A stretch of DNA of 64,000 bases from Leuctra nigra (lineage: Eukaryota; Arthropoda; Insecta; Plecoptera; Leuctridae): contig OW203769.1 of assembly GCA_934045905.1 (NCBI GenBank), positions 30,761,910 through 30,825,909 on the forward strand. Direction: 5' to 3'. The notes beneath the pieces were generated by a model. That model made no database searches. It was not told where the DNA came from and was given only the letters and a program-made list of their open reading frames with translations. Positions within the stretch are counted from its first letter, which is position 1, and each line of letters begins with the position of its first letter. Made by a program: the position numbers and the translations under genes. Shown piece by piece: positions 42,410 through 54,490 of this stretch.

Positions 42410-44796
42410 TTAAACACGATAGTTGTAGGGGACCTCATAGGGGTAACCGGGGTAAGTTGGCCCGGACACGGGGTGGCCTGCAACAGGGGAGGTATAGGCG
42501 ACGGCAGCACCTCTATACGCCACTGGGGACGATACAGGAGCGGTGTAGGCAAACTGGGAGGCAACTGGGGAGGAATAGGCAACCGGGGAGGAGTAGGCAA
42601 CTGGGGAGGAGTAGGCAACTGGGGAGGAGTAGGCAACTGGGGAGGGGTAGGCAACTGAGGGGCCGCTATAAGCGACGGGGGTACGGTAGGCGAAGGGGGA
42701 GGTGTACTCCACGGGGGCGACGGGGGAGCGGTAGGCGAAGGGGGAGGGGTACTCCACGGCACCGCCGACGACTGGAGAAGGCACGTAGTGGTGGTACTTC
42801 ACTGGAGCGACGGGCACTGAAATGAAAATAAATCATGACGTTAGTATTTTAAAAATCAAACTTTCGAGACGTGAATTATTCGTGAAAAAAAACATTTGTT
42901 AACGATTGGAGACAAAATGGGTTGATTGAATTTTTGCTTCGTTAATTAGTAATAATTAGTTGATTTTTGGTGAAAAATTGTAAATTTCCTTGTCTCATTG
43001 GGTGTCGTATGAAATTTAATTTAAAAAATGTGCCAAGTGATAACGCTAAGTTTGTCTTTCATCTAATCATGATTATAAAATTTGATATCAATTGGTTAAC
43101 GTGTATGGTCTCCAATCGTATCAGAAATGTCATAGTTTTGCGCGGTTTTGTTGAACAAACCGGTGCCTAATTAACAATGCAATAAGCAAAAATTAATAAG
43201 TGCTATAATATACAATCAGACTCTGAACTTGTATTCCGGAGGCCCGGGTTCGATTCCCGCGGCCGTCCTTCCTGACTGGGGTTTTTCCGTGGTTTTCCCT
43301 CAGTCGACAGGCAAATGCTGGACAGGTACCCTACTAATAGGCCATGACCGCCTCCTTCCCACCTTCCATCCTCACCTACTCTTCACCATCATCTCCCAAT
43401 CATCATCATAATCATTCATCCGTCGCCATTAGCCTCGCTGCAGAACAGTGCGACGTTAAGCCCCAGACAACAACAAAAATATACAATCAGACTGATCATG
43501 TGAACATCCTATCAAAGTTACACCCACTTACCTATGAAACAATTTTTCTCTCTCAATTTTCTTCACATGATTTTTCCTCCAGTGCTTGCCGACTGGGATG
43601 AAATTTTTACCTCTTGTGCTCTCTGCCTCGTGAAGATGATCTTACCTGCAGTCTTGTATGCAACAGGTACCGGATGGTTCACCTCTTGGACTGAGTAGGA
43701 GAAGCTGTTGCCCACTCTGTCCGACTGAACCACCGCCGCAGAGCTAGCGAGAGGAACCGCCGCAGCAGCGCTAGCGAGCATCAACAGTGCGACCAACTGT
43801 CAAACAAGAGACATACATGGTAACGTGGTAACATACACATGGTAACATACACATACACATACACATACACAGGTTGATAATTAAATGGATACGCTAATTT
43901 CAGCTTGATCAGATGACTATCTGACTTTTACAAAAACACAAACTGCGAGAAATGGAAATGAAATAAGTTTGAAAAATATGAAAAATAGACAAATGATTAA
44001 AATAGCGAAATTATTCTTTCGCCCGATTTTTTTAGGATATCAAAATTATGGAAGAGCGGAAAATTTCCTATAAGACTGCCAAAGGAAAAATTAGTATGAC
44101 ATAATTTCCACTATTCTGGCAATTTTATGTATTAAACAGACCTCACTATTACTTTATTGACTATTTTGCAAAATACCATTTCCAGTTGTATTGTTGTATT
44201 TTGTCTTGAGAAGATCGCAATTATAGGCAATAGAACCTAAATAGTAATAGGTCTATTACATGTTTATCAATTCGTACAAATATATTTAAACTCACACAAA
44301 TTTAAATATCCAATTAGATATTTTTAATGACAGATTTTTAATGATTTTTAATTTTTAATCTTGTGTAATGACAGTTGATCTAACTTCACTTCACGTCGAC
44401 ATAGGTGCATAGCTGTTCTATTGACGCTTAGCCAAGTATCAATAGAACATATCAATAGAAAAATGACAGAAATTCAATATCACAATGTAATTCACACTTT
44501 TATTTAGTTTTAGACAATTATGTAAATAGTAAAGAAATGAAAAATTCTGACTATTGAAAATGAGATAAACGAAATTTTATGATGAAACTATGTATCTAGG
44601 TATGTTCCATACAAATCGATATTTCAATTGCGCTTATGGAAATATTTTCAAAAAACCGAGGGTTTATTCTGAAAGCTCATAAATGTTACTGCCAGATTAC
44701 ATCTTTCAAAAAAATTACTTCTAGCGTTCTTTCCCCGTATACTTCAAATGTAGATTCCCCAAAGCTGACGAGAATAATGAAACTTACCTTGAACAT
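42410..44796 (-). CDS. Cuticular protein with PVAYSS repeats (3 exons)
   Basis: Exons on the minus strand: 44796-44788 (ATG TTC AAG), 43796-43646, 42816-42410. Junctions are AAG/GTAAG, ACAG/TTGG, CAG/GTAAG and TCAG/TGCC, with phases 0 and 1. The product is 188 residues. The signal peptide reads MFKLVALLMLASAAAAVP. A short SYSVQEVNHPVPVAY segment follows, then a low-complexity Pro/Val/Ala/Tyr/Ser region with perfect PVAYSS tandem repeats and a C-terminal GYPYEVPYNYRV. No RR domain is present. It is like the low-complexity, Tyr-rich cuticular proteins of insects, probably cross-linked in the extracellular cuticle. Intron 2 holds a MITE with a nested SINE; intron 1 holds a family F fragment. Confidence 0.88.
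42898..43565 (+). mobile_element. Family A MITE interrupted by a SINE
   Basis: Shares the cgattggagacaaaatggg block, the centre and cggtgcctaattaac with other copies. It is split by the SINE at 43223-43478, then continues gatcatgtgaacatcctatc. The left end is shortened. It lies inside intron 2 of the PVAYSS gene. Confidence 0.85.
43223..43478 (+). mobile_element. SINE copy with target duplication
   Basis: 256 bp from ctgaacttgtattccggagg through the B-box-like GGTTCGATTCCCG to gcgacgttaagccccagaca and a short A-rich tail. It is flanked by the exact duplication ATATACAATCAGACT (43208-43222 and 43479-43493), which proves retroposition. It lacks a clear A box, so it may be 5'-truncated. Confidence 0.92.
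44560..44750 (+). mobile_element. Family F fragment in intron 1
   Basis: Matches 11025-11235: gagataaacgaaattttatg, ccgagggtttattctgaaag, and agcgttctttccccgta. Confidence 0.7.
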
Positions 44797-44862
44797 GATG
44801 AGAGTGAATCTTCAGCGGCTGTCAAGACAAGACACAATCGAGTTCACAAGATGTCCTCTCGT

Positions 44863-44870
44863 CTTATATA
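44863..44870 (-). promoter_or_regulatory. TATA box of the PVAYSS cuticular gene
   Basis: TATATAAG on the minus strand, about 67 bp before the ATG. The spacing mirrors that of the multi-RR gene promoter. Confidence 0.75.
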
Positions 44871-45659
44871 CAGCCTCTCACAGGACCAAACAACTTCTTT
44901 TCGCAGATGTTTTCTAGACATGGTTCAGGTTTTCAGGATCGAGTCATTCGTTCAAGGTCATTCCGACATTCTTTTACTACAGGACAAGACAATAGAGTTT
45001 CCGAAATAATTATAAAAATACTCAAGAGTATCAATATTGTATTTAAACACATTTAGTGGAGTAGAGCCCTTCAGAGAACACATTTGTTATTTTTTAAGTG
45101 CATAGCAGCATTTTGACTATTTTATATGTCAAAAGATAAATTATTTACAAAAATTAATTTTATTTTAACAAAAAAGTATTAAGTTTTAACTTATTGTTAA
45201 CGCATCTCAATAGTGAGAAGTTTTTTTTAAATTTAAACAATGAAAGGATTTGGCTGAAACCTTGCAAAATTTGATAAAATTTTGGTTTTAATGACCTTGC
45301 AAAAATGTGAAATTGATCGGATCAACTAATTAGAAAATAAATATTTTTTTACTTGATCTAATCAACGGATTTCAAATCATTTCAGTCTGCAAGCCGCTGA
45401 GTTGCCCCTAATATGTGCACAATTTAAGCTCGATCGGGGAAACGGTGTGCCGTGAATACCGGTATCATCAGTAAAATAATCAAACAAAAACAGAGATCCG
45501 TGCCAAAAGAACCGAAAGAAGTGAGAGGCTATCACTTTCCTTGTTATTCGAATGATCGCAATCAATATCAACGCGTTCACTCTGAGTTTTCCTAGTTTAA
45601 ATTAGTGGGATCTATAATTTTATTCGAAATTTCAAATTTGCCGCTCGAAGTCAGATGTT
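44871..45659. other. Intergenic; inverted family B fragment
   Basis: From about 45230 the text matches family B interior. The segment ends with an inverted terminus, caacgcgttcactctgag + ttttcctagttt at 45565-45597. No gene. Confidence 0.5.
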
Positions 45660-46133
45660 ATCTGGAAGAGTAGTAGGATCATGTTCGATCGTCAATGTTC
45701 GATCCTCCTAAGACAACTTCGCGCGGGTGTCCGCGGGTATGACGACCGTCTCATCCACTCATTGCCGCGCGGCGTTCCGATTTCACTGCCTCCTACATGA
45801 CGGTCGCTGACTGAATGTTCAGCTGACTGACATCTGCTGACATCCACCAGGCCGATGTCCAAGATGGCGCCGATGTAAACAAAAACAGACTGTCAAAAGT
45901 GTTTTCAGTGCATTTCACGAGAATTTTTACTAAAAGACGCGTGTGTGTGTATTTAGCAACTAAAAACGTCATCAAAGTGTATTGTGTAATGTTTTTAATA
46001 TACTAAATGTAAATGTGACAAAATCATGAAAGTGTTGTTCTTGTTATAATCAAAACAAATGAAGTTGTGATTGCCGTTGGATTTGACAAGACCTAACCAT
46101 GCGAAATACATGCCATTGGGGAGCAAGATTGAA
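45660..46133 (+). promoter_or_regulatory. CpG-rich possible promoter and first exon
   Basis: The stretch 45710-45880 is locally rich in CpG and has CAAGATGGCGCCGATG, a YY1-like initiator element. After an AT-rich leader, 46111-46134 reads ATG CCA TTG GGG AGC AAG ATT GAA followed by GTAAGT, a good donor in phase 0. I cannot identify the next exon. It could join the exon at 58096 (also phase 0) or a gene beyond the window. Confidence 0.3.
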
Positions 46134-46384
46134 GTAAGTTATCTAATTATTGTATTCACTATTCTATTTTCATTGTAGTAGGTACAGTTGAGACCACACT
46201 AACAATAATGTTTGATTGACAAAGTTGAAAATGTATCAAGCAACGGATTGAACAATTGACGCGAACGTAAAAACTTGGATTTGCTGAATGTTATCTCGTT
46301 CACGTAGTCGTGTCTCTTGAATTGTGCATTTGGCTTTTGAACTGTAATTTTGTACAGTCATTGAAGCCCCACTATTGAACTTTT

Positions 46385-46500
46385 CTAAAAGCCGTCCTTG
46401 ACTGAAGTTGTTTGAGGTTTTCCTCAGTCGCGAGGCCAATAATGGGTAGGTTCCATACTAATTAGCCATGACTGCCTCCTTCCCACCGTCCATCCTTACC
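46385..46500 (+). mobile_element. SINE fragment
   Basis: Keeps gccgtccttgactgaag, ttttcctcagtcgcgaggcc, taggttccatactaat, and gactgcctccttcccaccgt. Followed by a family B terminus fragment at 46577-46605. Confidence 0.7.
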
Positions 46501-47254
46501 TATAGGTATAGATTAGATTCTAGATTAGATAAGAAGAATAGATTATTCTTCATCATCTAACAAGCATAATCTATCACTAGGAAAACGCTCGGTGAAACGC
46601 TTCATGCATAATCATCATGCAGGATCACAGAAGAGTTCAAATTTTCTTCAGAAACTGGGAAGATTGTCACAAACCCTTAGGTACACCGTAAGGTTTAGTC
46701 TTTGAAAGACTAATGACTATTGAAAAATACCGATAGGTATCGAACAAATTCCCTGCGAGGAATTTAAAAAATGCAATTGTTATTTGTATGTTTCCTAGAA
46801 ATCAACCCTGAAAATGGGCGCAAGAATGTCTTCATTTAAATGATCTGCGTTATTTGGGGGGGGGGGGGGGACATTTTATTTTTGCCAGGGGCCCTTCCCT
46901 TTTGTTCTCCAGTTCCAATAAAGTGGCAATTATTGATTCTATTAAAATGCAGCTCCTTATAGTTGGAAATGTCCTTATAAGACGCTTATTCTCCCGTTAG
47001 ACGGCGTCACGTGATCGTTAAGCCGCTTTGAGACAACAATACGTCGTTAATCAATGATTACGTGACCTATTGTCTTAATCTGCGGCTAACGAACGAGTTT
47101 CAACAATTAACTGATCTGTATGATGGGAGTGTTTTGTTAAACAGCATGCCGGGGAAATCTTTAACAACTAACATCGGGTATTTATTTAATTGTGAACATT
47201 GTAAGACACATCTCATAATGAAAAATGTTACAATAAATTTGAAATAATTTGAAA
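46501..47254. other. No supported gene
   Basis: Contains a CTAGGAAAACGCTCGGTGAA fragment at 46579-46598, a 14-G run near 46857, and otherwise AT-rich text. Confidence 0.4.
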
Positions 47255-47516
47255 CGGCCCTCTTGCTCGCAAATGACATAACTTGTTGTTCCCAAATTTG
47301 GTATAGGGGGTGGGGTGGGCCATAGCTCGAAATTAAGATATTTCCCAACAATGTGAGATTTTCGAATTTTAAGATCCAGTAGGCCGAAAATGCCATGTTG
47401 TTGCTTACAGTAAAAGTGTTTGGTCTGCTCCTCAGTTTATTATGCATATACGGTATGTTGAGTGACTGTGAGTGTACAGTACGACTTGGCTGGGTGGAGC
47501 GACCGCTCCACTAGAT
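47255..47516 (+). mobile_element. Family D dispersed repeat, copy 2
   Basis: Matches 6395-6632 from ctcgcaaatgacataac to ggagcgaccgctccactaga, with a short insertion before the 3' end. Confidence 0.7.
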
Positions 47517-47808
47517 GTAAACACAGCATGTTGGATGAATATTGACATTACTATTTGAAACTGTGAGCTCCTCAACGTTCACACATTCACTTTGTGTACA
47601 TTCACTTTTAAAACTACCTTGTCATAAAAATATAAAATATCTCTGTAGGTAAAAGAAAACGTCAAGGCAATGGGGGAATAAATCTTAAAATTGGTAAATT
47701 AAGATTTCACACAGATTACTCTGCAACAAAAATATCAAAGTATAAAGAATTGATTCACAAAACCACGGGTATTGTGAATCCACAAAACTTTCTATATAAT
47801 TCTTACAT

Positions 47809-47861
47809 AGTAAACTACAAGGTGTCTATAGAAGTTTCTATAGACACCTTGAGTAAACTAC
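47809..47861. repeat. Mini-hairpin insertion with 10-bp direct repeats
   Basis: AGTAAACTAC at 47809-47818 and 47852-47861 flanks a perfect 15-bp-stem hairpin, AAGGTGTCTATAGAA gt, then its complement. The total insert is about 43 bp. Confidence 0.85.
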
Positions 47862-48223
47862 TCGTGAAATGAGATAAATGAAAATTACACCCTTGTGTTG
47901 GCCATTTTAAAAAATATATAAGTATTTGCGCAGCGTAATGCATCAATATTCCTGAATTTATTTACTAAAAATTACAACAAGAATATAGAAAATAATGTAA
48001 TACAAATAATTAGCAGCCATTTACAATAGTCAGACAACTCCATGAAAATAAAATTGCATCATCACTAACAGTATAATCAAAATGTCAACAATAATTCTTG
48101 TCAACCTCTCAAAACATTAATTAAGTACGTCCTACATGAAATCCTCGTTTGAATCCCTGATTTTAACCATTCATACTATACCTTATAAAAACTAAAACTA
48201 CATAACACATGCAATATATTACT
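47862..48223. other. Intergenic, probable 3' region of the receptor gene
   Basis: AT-rich sequence downstream of the receptor stop codon. I could not choose one polyadenylation signal. Confidence 0.35.
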
Positions 48224-49826
48224 TCAGTCACATCTGATTAAAGAGCGCAGTAATGACGCGACTTTCGCCCAAACGCCTAAATGTGTCCAAAACATTTGAA
48301 CGTCTCCGTCGAAGAAGATAAAGAAAAGCGAAAGAATGAAAATATGCGTCGTCGCCGTAATCAGAAATAAATATTCAAATAGGAACTCGCTGTGGATCGC
48401 GTTGGCCTCGGACAGGAAGTGAAAGATCCAGGTGAACCCGAACACAAAGAAGACGAAGACGCTTGTCCCTAAACGACGTAACAGAATGGTTCGCCAGTTG
48501 ACCACGTGGCGCGAGATCACTGGATCTTTCCCGCATCGAACCCACTCGAAAATATGATTCAGGACGACGACGAATACGACGAAGTTCAGGGAGAGAATGA
48601 ACCCTGCCGGTGCCAGGACAGTTACCCGAAACACAACTCCTTCAGGATAACAAAACCCCCTGTTGGCCTGGATCATGGTGTAGAGGCCGGACTTGCAGGA
48701 CACAAGGATGACGATCAGGACTAGGGGAATCCCCCAGGCGAAACAGAACGTCTTCCTCAACAGGTGTGAAGTGTCCTTGGCACCTGTTATCGTGGTCAGC
48801 CGTTGCACTTGCAAGCCCGACAACACCAGCATCCAGCAGAACATGGCCAGGAAGGTGAAGTGTCGGACAGCGCCCAGAGGAACGCACCAGTTGCTCGTAG
48901 TGTCGACATGCACAGTGTTGTTAGTGAACGCCAGCAACAGGTTCACCGTCAGAGCGAGCACCATGTGGAGGAACACCTTGTGGCCCAGATCCCGCCTCCA
49001 TTCTGCGTGGAACAGAGCAGTCAGGACGATCCCCAGCAGTCCGACAGCCGCTATGACGCAGTCGACTGCGATGACGTATGACATCGTCCGGTGCCGGCTG
49101 AGATAGTCGCCCATGGTCATGTTGCGCAAGATGACGTTGAAGTACCCGCGCGTTGTGGCGTTGCTGTTGACGACGCTGCAGCGGAACACGTCGAGCCCGC
49201 TGCGGGTGGACAGCAACAGGTCGCAAGTGTCCGCTGACCAGGTCTTGGAGACGAAGTCGTACGAGGAGCAGCTGCGATGCGAGTACGGGATTGGAGAGGT
49301 GTTGTTGACCCAAACGTCGACGTAGTCTTCGTCCGTGACGGCCATGTTGTTCCTCAAGGCAACCTGAACAAGGTACTCATACACACCGGCACGAGTCTGC
49401 GCACTGGAGAGTTGTCGGTCGTCGACGAGGACTATCAAAGCGAGTCGTGAATTTGTTTGAAGAAGATTATCAGACACGGTCACCTTGATGTCGGTGTCTG
49501 GCGAGGATCTGTCCTCGAGTGACGTAGTTACACATCCGCGGCCATCTGGATACGAATTGTTATCATGACACTCGACGCCGACGACGGTGTTCGTCAGCAA
49601 CAGGTTGATGATCAGAATCGTGTTGAACTTTCCTTCAAACATCAGCAGGTTGTCGTTTGGCCCCAAATCGAGCTTGAGCACAGTGGCTTCCAACATCGGA
49701 AGCAAATCGTATCCGACTGTGTAGTTCGCTAGGACGTCAAGTGACGAGTTTGCAAAGTAGTTGATGAAAGACATGTCGATGATTGTGTTGGTATTGTTCA
49801 AGACTGTTTTGTCGATGTTCAACTTC
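48224..49826 (-). CDS. Adhesion-type GPCR, 3' terminal exon (7TM)
   Basis: One long exon with about 532 codons. The N-terminal half is an Asn-rich ectodomain with several N-x-S/T sites. A GAIN/GPS-like segment lies at about 185-230 with C185, W195, C200 and C215; the usual His-Leu/Thr cleavage site is missing, so autoproteolysis looks unlikely. Seven membrane spans follow at about 248-270, 281-299, 318-342, 358-376, 398-422, 450-470 and 481-504, with C313 and C391 as the extracellular pair. FGFTWIFHFL in span 6 is typical of class B2 receptors. There is no suitable ATG: the frame begins at an acceptor-like aacag/GG (49827), with a stop just upstream. Upstream exons must encode the signal peptide. 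I could not find them. Confidence 0.85.
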
Positions 49827-50853
49827 CCTGTTCTTCATTAAAATGTACGAATGTTGAAAAGTAGAGACATTCCTTTCTTTACGTGCTAATGGAGTCTGTT
49901 ATAGACTAATCGGAAACACTGTGCAGATCTTCGAAGCAAAGAGTACACTTGGTAACAACTTACCCAAGCAGTAAAACAAAAGTGACCAATACGTACGTAG
50001 GACCGTAGGACCCATGTAGACTTAGATAAATGCAATCATATTTCGAAATTACTACAAGGTTTAGTCACTTGTTTTGATTATCATAATCACACGAAAACAA
50101 ACTATCACGAATAATAAATTTAAACAATGTGTCAAATAATCAAAAGAGCTAGCATATACGTTGGTTGTAGGAAGGTTAAGTTCTGTTATCAATACCTAAC
50201 CTAAGTGTGACCTCATTTGAAATTAATATCAATTGTTTCATGAAAAAGAGCTTATGATGAGGGGGGGGTTGCATTTTTCCCCTTTTTAAATAAGTCGATG
50301 ATATTTTTAAATAAATTGTTTTATAAATTAGATGAACGAGCATTAGAAACAATTCATAGTTTGAACAAACATCTTTTGTTTATCAGCATTCAGCAATGCA
50401 AAAACTGAAGTTTTCTTTTGAGGACGGGCATTATGTTGGCAAGTTGATGCGTCAGATAACTTATAAATGGTGGTAAATGGATGTATATTTGTAATGTAAG
50501 TGATTTCACCTGAGGCTTCTGTCCAAAGTATCCATTCAAACTATCAAATATCGCTATAAAAAGCACAGAATCACTGCTATTCTGAACGGTGCCATCAAGA
50601 TGGTGGCAATATTGGAAGAACATCCAATGTTGGATGTTGGATAGGCAAAACTTCAAATATTTGCTTTTCTTTTCCTAGCTGAGGGAAACCCACTGTAAAA
50701 ACTATCTCAGTAGGATGTAGCTATAAAGTATCTTGATTGTATTTCTTCCAATGAGCATAACTACTCGAATTCAGCTAGCGTTAATTTATTATTGATTAGG
50801 TAGTGTCTTGAATGATATTATATTTATAGGCTCCGTTCTTCACTGGTTGTTTG
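49827..50853. other. No gene seen
   Basis: Should contain or lead to upstream receptor exons on the minus strand, but none is recognisable. AT-rich. Confidence 0.35.
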
Positions 50854-51749
50854 CACACTACTGAATAGAGATACGCATGCCCTAACAGTTGCTCACTCTT
50901 GTCTTGTGTTGTACGGCCACACTACTGAATAGAGATATGCATGCCCTAACAGTTGCTCACTCTTGTCTTGTGTTGTACGGCCACACTACTGAATAGAGAT
51001 ACGCATGCCCTAACAGTTGCTCACTCTTGTCTTGTGTTGTACGGCCACACTACTGAATAGAGATACGCATGCCCTAACAGTTGCTCACTCTTGTCTTGTG
51101 TTGTACGGCCACACTACTGAATAGAGATATGCATGCCCTAACAGTTGCTCACTCTTGTCTTGTGTTGTACGGCCACACTACTGAATAGAGATACGCATGC
51201 CCTAACAGTTGCTCACTCTTGTCTTGTGTTGTACGGCCACACTACTGAATAGAGATATGCATGCCCTAACAGTTGCTCACTCTTGTCTTGTGTTGTACGG
51301 CCACACTACTGAATAGAGATACGCATGCCCTAACAGTTGCTCACTCTTGTCTTGTGTTGTACGGCCACACTACTGAATAGAGATATGCATGCCCTAACAG
51401 TTGCTCACTCTTGTCTTGTGTTGTACGGCCACACTACTGAATAGAGATATGCATGCCCTAACAGTTGCTCACTCTTGTCTTGTGTTGTACGGCCACACTA
51501 CTGAATAGAGATACGCATGCCCTAACAGTTGCTCACTCTTGTCTTGTGTTGTACGGCCACACTACTGAATAGAGATACGCATGCCCTAACAGTTGCTCAC
51601 TCTTGTCTTGTGTTGTACGGCCACACTACTGAATAGAGATACGCATGCCCTAACAGTTGCTCACTCTTGTCTTGTGTTGTACGGCCACACTACTGAATAG
51701 AGATACGCATGCCCTAACAGTTGCTCACTCTTGTCTTGTGTTGTACGGC
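50854..51749. repeat. 64-bp minisatellite, 14 copies
   Basis: Unit starts cacactactgaatagagata and ends tgttgtacggc; 896 bp is exactly 14 units. As read, the units differ only at one C/T site (acgcatgc or atgcatgc). The order along the array is C T C C T C T C T T C C C C. Confidence 0.95.
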
Positions 51750-52716
51750 TAACTTGTAGTAGGTACTCAATTACTGCTCCCTTATTTTTGGAGATATTTA
51801 CAAAACTGTGGGTTGCCAGGTAGTATATTCAGATGTTCACAAGATATTTACGTACGAGACACGGGGCCCAATGAAATGCTATAGAATGTGGAACTCTTCG
51901 AGGTAGAAAATATGAATAAGAACTGTTTTTTCATGGTATTTGGGTAGGGGTAAATAACGCGAGTGTATAGGTACTACCAACACCCTTGTAAGGTATATAA
52001 TGCCACTAACATTCTTTTTTTATTGATTTCGTGATTTATACTCTAATGCTTGTTATGGCACAAAACTCTTGACTGGTATGCTATTATTGTTTTTGTTTTG
52101 TTTTTATTATAAAAATCGTCAGATTGGTTGATTGGACAGGTAGTAAAAATGTTCCGGTTAGGTTGAAATTTTGCAAAGTCATAAAAACCTGATTATTTTA
52201 CAATGTTTATTGTAAATTATTTTACCTAAGAAATTATGTGTTCTTGACAATGTTATGCTTTGAATAAATGCTATTTAATTACTGAGAAAGTAGTAAGTCA
52301 ACATGCCTATCAACACACCAAGATCTATAGGATCAGATGCAGCGTATTATTTGTTGAATGGAATCTAATCAACGTGTCACACGGAGCGGTTACCTCCTAT
52401 TGGCTATGAAGAGGTGAGTGTTCCAAAACGACTAGCGACGCTCATATTTGAAGTCTTCCCGCCACAGGTTCTAGTTGTTCACAACACGTTCGGTAGATGT
52501 CGCTAGTATGCTGATTTTTTTTAATGTGACGCGAGCCGAGGATGACTGATTTACACTGGCATTCAAATATCGTTTTTCGTTTTGTCGAGTGAACCTAGGA
52601 GTCTGTAATTAAGTTTGTATGTTTCGTTTCTCCTCTTCAGGAGTCACATAAAGCGACTATTTTTAAAACTCCTTGTAGAAAACAACGAGACTCAATATTG
52701 TCTCGCAATTAAATCT
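51750..52716. other. No supported gene
   Basis: A moderately GC-richer patch at 52370-52560 includes ATGAAGAG followed by GTGAGT, but its phase does not match the nearest downstream coding exon. Confidence 0.35.
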
Positions 52717-53560
52717 GTAACATAGAGGTAGGTGGGCGGAAGTCCATTTGAATGCTTCTTGAGATGAGCTCATAAACCAGTAATAGTTCTGGGTTCAATC
52801 CAATCATTGAGCGAGCGTAGCAAGCGTCACCACAGTACTCTAATGACACTTTTTTTTATCAAAGTTCCTGTTCTTAGTTTGGAGATTATTTAATGAAACT
52901 TCATTGGACTTTCACAAACTATTTTATTATTTATAAATGCAAAATTTCGTCTACTTTCAGCAAACTTCATCAGGCATTTGACATAACAACAGATAGATGG
53001 TTGTAGGAAACAATTTTTACAAAAACAAAAGCTAAATTTAAGACTCTATGTATCTATTAAGAAAAGTATGAAGTTTGTAAAATAATCATTTTAAAAAACT
53101 ATTAAAAGAACCTTGCACTTGTAAAATACAAAATTTTATATACAATTCCACCTCTTTTGAACTTGTGATTTGACTTGAGATTTTATATTTATTATTTTTT
53201 ATTTTTTGTTTTTACATGGTGTGCCCAGGACCAGGTTACACAAATCTATCTGAAATTTTGCACACACACCAATGTAATCTAAGTGGCCTCGTCTGTACCT
53301 AGTTCTTGAACAGGACCATCTTATTTTTAGAATTTAAACTGAAAATGTTTGAGCGATAAACTTCAAATCTTGCAAGGTAATCGGGACCAGCATTTGGGTG
53401 GATTGACTAATCAAAAGTTATTGACAATTTACGGACATTACCAGATATTTGATCACTGCTTCTTTGACGCATTTCGTTTCGGCTTTTTCCAAGGTCTGTT
53501 AGAGCAGAAACTTGCAAATAATAAAAAGTACTTTAGACACCTACCAATAATAATTGAGTA
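52717..53560 (+). mobile_element. Family E fragment joined to family B fragments
   Basis: 52717-52800 matches the left half of family E (aggtaggtgggcggaagtcc, gatgagctcataaaccagta). From 52806 the text is family B (gagcgagcgtagcaagcgtc, tctgaaattttgcacacaca). Confidence 0.6.
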
Positions 53561-54279
53561 GACTAGATAAGCAATTTAATTGCAATTAACATTGATTACT
53601 AATCTGACTACGTCATTCAATAATTATAAAATAATTATTAAAAGTACCCATATAATTACATATCTTAAATAACAATACATTGTTCATAGAGTTACTAATT
53701 ATACCTGCAAGTTTCAAAGAATTGCACTTTGATTGCAAATTATGCTTCTTTTACAACCTGACTAGTTAAATGCAATTCTCTGATTTTAGATGTGCCACTT
53801 TTACTAAAACTTACGTAACCTTCACTGAAAATTATGGCAAAATGTTAGAAAAAAGTAGAGATTGAGTGAACCTATAATTATTTATTTCGTGATCTTATTG
53901 GTGGCTTCAATACAGCTATTGCGACGTGTTTAATTGAAATACCTAGAAATGAAGATTGAGTCAACACAAATTTATCATTAAATTTGGTTTTATTAAAATT
54001 TTTTACAAAATTAATAAATAATTAATTAATTAATAATTAATAAATAATATTTCTTTTAAAAATCCGTAATTTTCAATGTGAAATCTTGCATTGAATTCAG
54101 GTATGAATGCCGAGCGACAAATGATCAGTCCAGTTGTCAGCAACCATGAGAATGGACAGTTCATTTACTGGTTTTAACGTTGCTGCTCTTTGAAAAATTT
54201 ATAATATTTTTATATAATTTTTATATAATTTTTATATTTTTATATTTTTAGAAAGTATTCTAAAAATAATTTCTACAAA
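53561..54279. other. No gene seen
   Basis: AT-rich sequence with no recognised feature. Confidence 0.4.
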
Positions 54280-54490
54280 TTCTATTCTATTCTATTCTAT
54301 TCTATTCTATTCTATTCTATTCTATTCTATTCTATTCTATGTTATTCTATTCTAATTCTATTCTATATTCTAAGCAAATATATATAAGTATTTTTAAAAG
54401 TATTCTAAAAATAATTTTTACAATTTCTATTCTATTCTATTATATTCTATTACATTATATTATATTCTAATTCTAATTCTATTCTATTAC
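54280..54490. repeat. (TTCTA)n microsatellite, two blocks
   Basis: Near-perfect TTCTA repeats at 54280-54370 and a second, interrupted block at 54426-54490. The intervening 55 bp resembles the left flank (aagtattctaaaaataat), so the whole unit looks duplicated. Confidence 0.9.

Noticed and set aside
50854..51749. CRISPR-like array
   Set aside because: The units are directly contiguous with no unique spacers. This is a eukaryotic minisatellite.
52390..52410. ATGAAGAG/GTGAGT as first exon of the acidic secreted protein
   Set aside because: The donor is in phase 2, whereas the exon at 58096 needs phase 0. Joining them reads the wrong frame.
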